Translations under genes and position numbers: made by a program
In this document: positions 58,559 through 64,000 of the stretch, in pieces
How positions within the stretch are numbered: the first letter of the stretch is position 1
Layout: each line of letters opens with the position of its first letter
The notes under the pieces: generated by a model
Seen by the model: only the letters and a program-made list of their open reading frames with translations
Databases searched by the model: none
What the model was told of the DNA's origin: nothing
Source of the DNA: JAKVBH01 sp049800955
GTDB taxonomy: Bacteria; Pseudomonadota; Alphaproteobacteria; Rhodobacterales; Rhodobacteraceae
Assembly: GCF_049800955.1 (NCBI RefSeq)
Contig: NZ_JBNAGA010000001.1
Span: forward strand, 620,001 to 684,000
Reading direction: 5' to 3'
DNA length: 64,000 nt

Positions 58559-60346
58559 ATGGATCAGTTTACAATCAACCTGCTGTTTGTGGGCGCGTCG
58601 TTTGCGCTCTACATCGGCATCGCGATCTGGGCCCGTGCGGGGTCCACATCTGAATTTTACGCCGCCGGTCGCGGCGTCAACCCGGTCGTCAACGGTATGG
58701 CCACAGGCGCGGACTGGATGTCTGCGGCCTCGTTCATCTCCATGGCGGGCCTCATCGCCTTCACCGGTTATGACAACTCCTCCTTCCTGATGGGTTGGAC
58801 AGGTGGCTATGTGCTTCTCGCGCTGCTGCTCGCCCCTTACCTGCGCAAGTTTGGCAAGTTCACCGTCTCCGAGTTCATCGGCGACCGGTTCTACTCGCCC
58901 ACCGCGCGCATGGTAGCGGTGATCTGTCTGATCGTGGCCTCCACGACTTACGTGATCGGTCAGATGACCGGCGTGGGCGTGGCCTTTGGCCGCTTCCTTG
59001 AGGTCTCCAACACAACCGGTCTGCTGATCGGGGCCTGTGTTGTGTTTGCCTATGCGGTCTTTGGTGGCATGAAAGGCGTGACTTACACGCAGGTGGCGCA
59101 GTACTGCGTGCTCATCGTGGCCTACACGATCCCTGCCGTGTTCATCTCGCTGCAGCTGACGGGCAACCCGATCCCGGGTCTGGGCCTGTTTGGTGATCAC
59201 GCCGCATCTGGCGAGCCGCTCCTGCAAACGCTCGACACGATCGTCACAGAGCTGGGCTTCAACGAGTATACCGCGCATCACGCCGATACGCTCAACATGG
59301 TGCTCTTCACCCTGTCGCTCATGATCGGTACCGCGGGTCTGCCCCACGTCATCATGCGCTTCTTCACCGTGCCGAAGGTTTCTGACGCACGTTGGTCCGC
59401 AGGTTGGACGCTGGTCTTCATCGCGCTGCTCTACCTCACAGCTCCTGCTGTTGGTGCGATGGCACGTCTCAACATCTCCGAGATGATGTGGCCCAATGGC
59501 ACGTCGGGTGAAGCGGTCTCCGTGGAACAGATCAACACCGATCCGAACTATGCCTGGATGGCGACCTGGCAGAAAACCGGTCTCCTGAACTGGGAAGACA
59601 AGAACGGCGATGGCAAGATCCAGTACTACAACGACAAGAACGCTGATCTGCAAGCCAAGGCGGAAGCCAACGGCTGGGAGGGCAACGAACTCGTCAAGTT
59701 CAACCGTGATATCCTGGTTCTGGCCAATCCCGAGATTGCCAACCTGCCGGGGTGGGTGATCGGTCTGGTGGCTGCGGGTGGTCTTGCGGCGGCTCTGTCG
59801 ACAGCCGCTGGTCTGCTTCTCGCGATCTCCTCGGCTGTGAGCCATGACCTTCTCAAAGGTCAGCTGACGCCGAACATGTCGGAGAAAAACGAGCTGATGG
59901 CAGCGCGGATCTCGATGGCGGTTGCCATTGCCGTGGCGACGTATCTTGGCCTCAACCCTCCGGGCTTCGCAGCGCAAACCGTGGCTCTGGCCTTCGGTCT
60001 GGCGGCGGCCTCGATCTTCCCTGCACTGATGATGGGTATCTTCTCCAAGACCATCAACAACAAGGGTGCGGTCGCCGGTATGCTCGTGGGTCTCGGTGTG
60101 ACGCTGATCTACATCTTCCTGCACAAGGGCTGGTTCTTCATCCCCGGCACGAACAGCTTCACCGATGCTGATCCGCTGCTTGGCACCATCAAGTCCACCT
60201 CCTTCGGTGCGATTGGTGCGGCTCTGAACTTCACTGTGGCCTACTTTGTCTCGAAAGCGACAGACGATGTTCCGCAGGAGATTGTGGACCTTGTCGAAAG
60301 CGTCCGTGTGCCGCGTGGCGCCGGTGCAGCGGTCGACGGTCACTAA
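58559..60346 (+). CDS. Sodium:solute symporter (VC_2705 family, acetate-type)
   Basis: This 595-residue membrane protein has about 13-14 hydrophobic helices of the SSS fold. ATGADWMSAASFISMAGLIA near residue 48 is the first core segment, and GTAGLPHVIMRFFTVPKVSD near 258 is the family signature. LAAALSTAAGLLLAISSAVS near 408 contains the sodium-site helix. A hydrophilic loop of about 70 residues (near 325-390) is typical of the VC_2705 subfamily. Its position behind acs-adk favours acetate or a similar carboxylate as substrate. A strong terminator follows. Confidence 0.93.
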   Translation: MDQFTINLLFVGASFALYIGIAIWARAGSTSEFYAAGRGVNPVVNGMATGADWMSAASFISMAGLIAFTGYDNSSFLMGWTGGYVLLALLLAPYLRKFGKFTVSEFIGDRFYSPTARMVAVICLIVASTTYVIGQMTGVGVAFGRFLEVSNTTGLLIGACVVFAYAVFGGMKGVTYTQVAQYCVLIVAYTIPAVFISLQLTGNPIPGLGLFGDHAASGEPLLQTLDTIVTELGFNEYTAHHADTLNMVLFTLSLMIGTAGLPHVIMRFFTVPKVSDARWSAGWTLVFIALLYLTAPAVGAMARLNISEMMWPNGTSGEAVSVEQINTDPNYAWMATWQKTGLLNWEDKNGDGKIQYYNDKNADLQAKAEANGWEGNELVKFNRDILVLANPEIANLPGWVIGLVAAGGLAAALSTAAGLLLAISSAVSHDLLKGQLTPNMSEKNELMAARISMAVAIAVATYLGLNPPGFAAQTVALAFGLAAASIFPALMMGIFSKTINNKGAVAGMLVGLGVTLIYIFLHKGWFFIPGTNSFTDADPLLGTIKSTSFGAIGAALNFTVAYFVSKATDDVPQEIVDLVESVRVPRGAGAAVDGH

Positions 60347-60360
60347 GACCTGAACATGAT

Positions 60361-60393
60361 GGAGGGCCTCCCCGGGTGGGGGCCCTCCGTTTC
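60361..60393 (+). terminator. Intrinsic terminator of symporter operon
   Basis: GGAGGGCC...GGCCCTCC, with further C-G pairs inside, forms a long GC stem. GTTTCCTTT follows, beginning 14 nt after the stop codon. Confidence 0.72.
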
Positions 60394-60492
60394 CTTTGAT
60401 CCAAATCATTGGGTTTTGCCCGGGGCCGCGCCAAGACAGGCTACCTCCAGCCGCCGCGACCTCGCGCCAAATCCGAAAGAGCCTTGCCAAAC

Positions 60493-62316
60493 ATGGGACG
60501 AAACCTGACCGGAACCGAAGCCTTCCTGCGCTCTGTTCACCCTTATGACGCCCTCGCCGCGGAAGAGTTCTCCGGCATCTACCGCGCGTTCTTGCCGCTT
60601 GATGTGGCGGCGGGCGAGGCGATTTACGGGCTGGGCGATGAGCTCCCCGGCTTGTTTCTGATCGTCACGGGCGAGATCGAGGTGACTGACGCCAATGGCG
60701 TGCAGGTCTCGGCTCTGGGTCCTCGCAACTCCTTTGGTGAACGCGGTCTGCTGCGCGAGGGCAGAGCTGTCACAGCGGCGCGCGCGCTCAGCGATGCACA
60801 GCTTCTGGTCCTGCCGAAGGACACGTTTCACACGCTCGTGCGCAACAACAGGGCCTTCGCACGCTACTTCGACCGCGCCCGGCCTTCACGCTCGGGCACA
60901 CGCGATCTCGCGGAGATGCGCCTGCGCGATCTGATGGCGCCCAATCCGTTGAGTTGTTCTGCAGACACGTCTGTGCAACGCGCCGCTCAGGCCATGCGCG
61001 AAGCACATGTTTCCTCTATCGCGGTCACCGAGGGACGACGGCTGCAAGGTATTCTGACGGTGCGTGATCTGGCCTCCCGCATCGTCGCCCAAGGATTGCC
61101 CAGCGAGACGCCTGTCGCCGATGTCATGACGCGCAATCCTGTCAGCCTGTCGCCCGAGGATCTGGGCTCGGATGTGTTGCAATTGATGCTCGAGCGCCGG
61201 ATTGGCCATGTGCCCGTCACCGAAGGTGGCGATCTGCGCGGCATCATCACACAGACCGACCTCACCCGGCATCAGGCCATCAGCTCCGCCGTTGTGATCT
61301 CTGACATTGCACAAGCGAGCTCTGTGGAAGCGCTTGTGCCGTTCACCAAGCTGATCCCGCAGGTGCTGGCCCAGCTTGTGGCAGCGGGCAAGCCCCACGA
61401 TGTGATCACGCGGCTCATCACCGATATTGGCGACGCGGTCACGCGCCGGCTTCTCAAGCTGGGAGAAGATGCACTGGGCGCGCCACCGGTGTCCTATCTC
61501 TGGCTTGCCTGCGGCTCTCAGGGGCGGCGCGAGCAGACAGGCGTGAGTGATCAGGACAATTGCCTGATCCTGTCCGATGATGTGGCTGAGGTGGACATGG
61601 CCTATTTCCATGCGCTCGCCAAATTCGTCTCCGATGGATTGGATGCCTGCGGGTATTTCTACTGCCCAGGCGACATGATGGCCACGAACCCGCGCTGGTG
61701 CCAGCCCGTGCGCGTCTGGCGGCGGTATTTCGAGGGCTGGATTGCCACGCCGGATAGTGAGGCGCAGATGCTGGCCTCGGTCATGTTCGATTTGCGCCCC
61801 ATCGCCGGGGACACAGCGCTGTTTGATGGTCTGCAGGATGACACGCTCGCCAAAGCGTCCCGCAATTCCATTTTCGTGAGCCATATGGTGGCCAATTCGT
61901 TGGGCCATCAGCCGCCACTGAGCCTGCTGCGCGGATTTGCGACGATCCGTTCGGGCGAGCACAAGAACACGATTGATCTCAAACACAACGGCGTTGTGCC
62001 CGTGGTCGATCTGGGCAGGCTCTACGCGCTGCAAGGCCGACTGACCCACGCCAACACACGCGCGCGCCTGCTGGAGGCAAAAGCCAAAGGCGTGATCTCT
62101 GCAACAGGCGCCAAGGACCTCATCGACGCCTATGACCTGATCGCGACGACCCGGCTTGAGCATCAGGCCCATCAGATCAAACATGGCGACGCACCGGACA
62201 ATTACATGGCGCCTTCGTCGCTGTCTGATTTCGAACGCGGCCATCTGCGGGATGCCTTCGTCGTGGTGCGGACAATGCAATCGGCCATTGGCCACGGAAA
62301 GGGAGCCTTGGGCTAG
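60493..62316 (+). CDS. cNMP-binding/CBS/DUF294 nucleotidyltransferase-like protein
   Basis: This 607-residue cytoplasmic protein has three parts. A cyclic-nucleotide-binding-like barrel lies at about 25-125 (NSFGERGLLREGRAVTAAR). A CBS pair lies at about 140-265 (VADVMTRNPVSLSPEDLGSD). A DUF294 putative nucleotidyltransferase lies at about 295-440, with motif ACGSQGRREQTGVSDQDNCL near 338 and a DUF294_C domain after it. The G-S-x-G-R-x-E motif is that of GlnD-like enzymes. Such proteins usually lie beside acetate symporters and may modify a signalling partner. The start at 60493 puts the barrel at the usual distance. Confidence 0.88.
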   Translation: MGRNLTGTEAFLRSVHPYDALAAEEFSGIYRAFLPLDVAAGEAIYGLGDELPGLFLIVTGEIEVTDANGVQVSALGPRNSFGERGLLREGRAVTAARALSDAQLLVLPKDTFHTLVRNNRAFARYFDRARPSRSGTRDLAEMRLRDLMAPNPLSCSADTSVQRAAQAMREAHVSSIAVTEGRRLQGILTVRDLASRIVAQGLPSETPVADVMTRNPVSLSPEDLGSDVLQLMLERRIGHVPVTEGGDLRGIITQTDLTRHQAISSAVVISDIAQASSVEALVPFTKLIPQVLAQLVAAGKPHDVITRLITDIGDAVTRRLLKLGEDALGAPPVSYLWLACGSQGRREQTGVSDQDNCLILSDDVAEVDMAYFHALAKFVSDGLDACGYFYCPGDMMATNPRWCQPVRVWRRYFEGWIATPDSEAQMLASVMFDLRPIAGDTALFDGLQDDTLAKASRNSIFVSHMVANSLGHQPPLSLLRGFATIRSGEHKNTIDLKHNGVVPVVDLGRLYALQGRLTHANTRARLLEAKAKGVISATGAKDLIDAYDLIATTRLEHQAHQIKHGDAPDNYMAPSSLSDFERGHLRDAFVVVRTMQSAIGHGKGALG

Positions 62317-62318
62317 GA

Positions 62319-62840
62319 ATGTTTTGGGAATTACTTGCCACGGTTTTTGCGGGTTTTGCAGGCGCAGGGCTCGCGCTTCTGGCCAACAAGATCACGCGCG
62401 GCTCCATGCCAAAATCCGCCATGCCCGTGACGGCGGGCGTCTTCATGCTGGTCTTTGCGGTCTGGTCGGAGATGAACTGGTTTCCACGCTCCGTCGAGCA
62501 ATTGCCCGAGACGGTGGTTGTCGTGCGGACCAATGAGAGCCGCTCGCCTTTCCGCCCCTGGACCTACGTCACGCCCTTCGTGAACCGATTTATCGCCGCG
62601 GACACAGGCGCTGCGCAAAGCAACACAGACGTGCCGCATCAACGGATTGTGGACATCTACCTGCTGGAACGCTGGCAGCCCGCGCGCGCGCTCAAGATTG
62701 GTCTGGATTGCGCGCGGCCTGCGCAAACGCCGCTGGAGGCCAGCAGCTTTGATGACGCCGGCGCAATCGTGTCAGAGGCCTGGGAGCAGCTTGCTCCCGA
62801 TGATCCACTGGTGACCGCAGTTTGCCCGCCAACGGGCTGA
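62319..62840 (+). CDS. Membrane-anchored protein of unknown function
   Basis: This 173-residue protein has an N-terminal helix (residues 3-23, WELLATVFAGFAGAGLALLA) and a second hydrophobic stretch near 36-50 (VTAGVFMLVFAVWSEMNW). A soluble domain of about 120 residues follows, with FRPWTYVTPFVNRFIAAD and two cysteines near 135 and 169. It starts 2 nt after the DUF294 gene, so it belongs to the same operon. No family is recognised; a periplasmic role is likely if the second hydrophobic stretch spans the membrane. Confidence 0.75.
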   Translation: MFWELLATVFAGFAGAGLALLANKITRGSMPKSAMPVTAGVFMLVFAVWSEMNWFPRSVEQLPETVVVVRTNESRSPFRPWTYVTPFVNRFIAADTGAAQSNTDVPHQRIVDIYLLERWQPARALKIGLDCARPAQTPLEASSFDDAGAIVSEAWEQLAPDDPLVTAVCPPTG

Positions 62841-62915
62841 CGCGATGACATGCGCTTTGGGGAGAGCGCCGAGAGCGGATTTGATCCGCATGCCGTAATG
62901 GGAAGGAGGGAGCCC

Positions 62916-63308
62916 ATGGGACTTGATACTGAGGCTGTAAAGCCACGGGTGCTGCTTGTTGAGGATGAGGCAAATATCGCGCTTGCGCTCAGCTTTCTGC
63001 TCGATCGTGAGGGCTATGACGTAACTCATATCGACAATGGGCGCCGCGCTTTGGAAATGGCCTTGCGCGATGCACCCGATCTCGTGGTGCTCGATGTGAC
63101 GCTGCCGGAGGTGTCCGGCTACGAGATCTGCCAGCGCATCAAGGCCAGCCCGGACCATGCCGCGACACGGGTTCTTATCCTGACGGCGCGCGGGACAGAT
63201 GTCGAAAAGCGCAAAGCGCTGGCGCTGGGCGCAGATGACTTCATGTCAAAACCGTTTGAAACGAAGCGGTTGACCAATGCGGTGGCGGCGCTTCTGGAGA
63301 TGTGCTGA
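62916..63308 (+). CDS. Single-domain response regulator
   Basis: This 130-residue protein is a CheY-like receiver. The acidic pair is in RVLLVEDEANIALALSFLL near residue 11, the phospho-acceptor aspartate in LVVLDVTLPEVSGYE near 57, and the lysine in DFMSKPFETKRL near 107. There is no output domain, so it works by protein contact. ATG 62916 is preceded by AAGGAGGGAG. Its TGA overlaps the ATG of the next membrane protein gene (TGATG), which suggests a cognate pair. Confidence 0.9.
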   Translation: MGLDTEAVKPRVLLVEDEANIALALSFLLDREGYDVTHIDNGRRALEMALRDAPDLVVLDVTLPEVSGYEICQRIKASPDHAATRVLILTARGTDVEKRKALALGADDFMSKPFETKRLTNAVAALLEMC

Positions 63309-64000
63309 TGTTTGCGGATTGGTCGCTTCGGCTCCGGGTCTTTCTGTTTTTTCTCTTTCTGGGACTGGCCGCGCTTGTCCTGATCGGCGCGGGTCTCTGG
63401 CTGGGTTGGTCACGGTCCGAGCCTCGCAGCGATATGGCGCCGTTCATGCTCGGCGGGCTGGCCGCAGGGTTTGCCGTGCTGGGGCTGGTTGCATGGATCT
63501 GGCGTCTGTTTGATGAAAATCTTGCGCGCCCCATGCAGATCCTCGCATCTCGGATGCGCATCCTGGCGGCGGGTGAACGCGGCGCGCCGCTGGCTGAGGA
63601 AGATGCGCGATATCTCGGTGATCTTGCTCCAGCTGCCAAAGCCATTGCGGAGCGACTGGCCGAAACCCAAAGTGACCTGACGCTGGCCATCCGCCGGGAA
63701 ACCCAGAGCCTTGCCGAGGAAAAAGAGCGGCTGGAGACGTTGCTTGCGGATGTCTCGGTGGGGGTGATCCTGTGCAGTGCGGATCACAATGTCGTTTTTT
63801 ACAATTCGCTGGCACGTGGGCAACTGGAGCATTGTGCGGCGCCGCGCCTCGATCAACCCATCACCAATTGCCTCCGCGAAGGCCCGCTCCTGTTGGCCCA
63901 TGCCCAGATTGCACATGCTGCAGCGGGCCATGATGAAGCTGAATTCTACTGCACGACCACAGATGGCAGCACCATGTTTGCCGCCTCCATGCGCCTCGTG
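63308..64000 (+). CDS. Membrane PAS-domain sensor protein, N-terminal 231 residues (cut by window edge)
   Basis: The visible part has two membrane helices (residues about 11-33, VFLFFLFLGLAALVLIGAGL, and 44-65). A HAMP-like and coiled region follows (about 66-140). A PAS-like domain then begins with LLADVSVGVILCSADHNVVF near 144. The C-terminal output domain lies beyond the window. In related genomes the gene at this place encodes either a histidine kinase or a PAS-plus-exonuclease protein, so I cannot decide which. The one-base overlap with the response regulator argues for a signalling role linked to acetate uptake. Confidence 0.8.
   Translation, partial: MFADWSLRLRVFLFFLFLGLAALVLIGAGLWLGWSRSEPRSDMAPFMLGGLAAGFAVLGLVAWIWRLFDENLARPMQILASRMRILAAGERGAPLAEEDARYLGDLAPAAKAIAERLAETQSDLTLAIRRETQSLAEEKERLETLLADVSVGVILCSADHNVVFYNSLARGQLEHCAAPRLDQPITNCLREGPLLLAHAQIAHAAAGHDEAEFYCTTTDGSTMFAASMRLV

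Noticed and set aside
58490..60490. 666-codon minus-strand frame opposite the symporter
   Set aside because: It is histidine-, arginine- and glutamine-rich with no domain. The plus strand is a clear SSS-family transporter.

Overview
The window comes from an alphaproteobacterium, most likely the Roseobacter group of Rhodobacteraceae. The evidence is the high-GC coding style, a PhyR-NepR-EcfG general stress response locus, a membrane-anchored cycM-type cytochrome c, UgpC-type sugar ABC transport, and a GC-rich intergenic element of the kind common in that family. I cannot name the genus. There is no sign of a prophage, intact insertion sequence, CRISPR array or rRNA. Two tRNA genes are present, Gln(TTG) and Met(CAT).

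Layout. (1) 1-0.6 kb: the edge of a sugar ABC transporter locus whose LacI repressor gene is reduced to a frameshifted helix-turn-helix fragment. (2) 0.55-22.4 kb: a general stress and membrane-protection island. It starts with an MscS/TrkH/TrkA ion operon and an FNT-family channel. It continues through many small envelope or stress proteins (PRC-barrel, DUF3618, holin-like, DUF883, DUF2383, DUF1328, Dps, YihY, Pmp3, DUF4112, CsbD). At its centre is phyR <-> nepR-ecfG-HWE/HisKA_2 kinase-phospholipase D. I read 13 sites by eye that fit the EcfG promoter pattern (GGAAC, 16-17 nt, CGTT or GGTT), nearly all placed directly upstream of these genes. (3) 22.6-26.8 kb: a GFA protein, an aldehyde dehydrogenase, the two tRNAs and a BON-MscS channel.

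(4) 27.0-45.3 kb: a large catabolic cluster with its own ABC importer (ATPase, binding protein, two permeases), a LacI regulator and a pair of matching LacI-type operators. Its enzymes are a GMC oxidoreductase, a HisD/HpsN-like dehydrogenase, an SDR, an amidohydrolase, a thioesterase, a bicupin, VOC and SRPBCC proteins and a methyltransferase. It also holds five NTF2/SnoaL-like proteins. I could not match this combination to a described pathway, and it is the best candidate for a new system. (5) 45.3-46.6 kb: a base-composition outlier encoding a KAP-family P-loop NTPase. (6) 46.6-54.9 kb: housekeeping and mixed genes (MetE-like methyltransferase, SAM methyltransferase, cycM, pheA, MGMT, DUF3253, EamA transporter, ileS). 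(7) 54.9-64 kb: an acetate module. It runs acs, adk, DUF4212 plus sodium:solute symporter, a cNMP/CBS/DUF294 protein, a membrane protein, a response regulator and the start of a membrane sensor protein that runs off the window.

Functionally, region 2 looks like the sigma-factor circuit embedded among its own targets. Region 4 looks like uptake followed by stepwise oxidation of an unknown small polyol- or carbohydrate-like compound. Region 7 couples acetate uptake, activation to acetyl-CoA and recycling of the AMP produced. All promoter, operator and terminator calls are visual pattern matches and none has been scored statistically.
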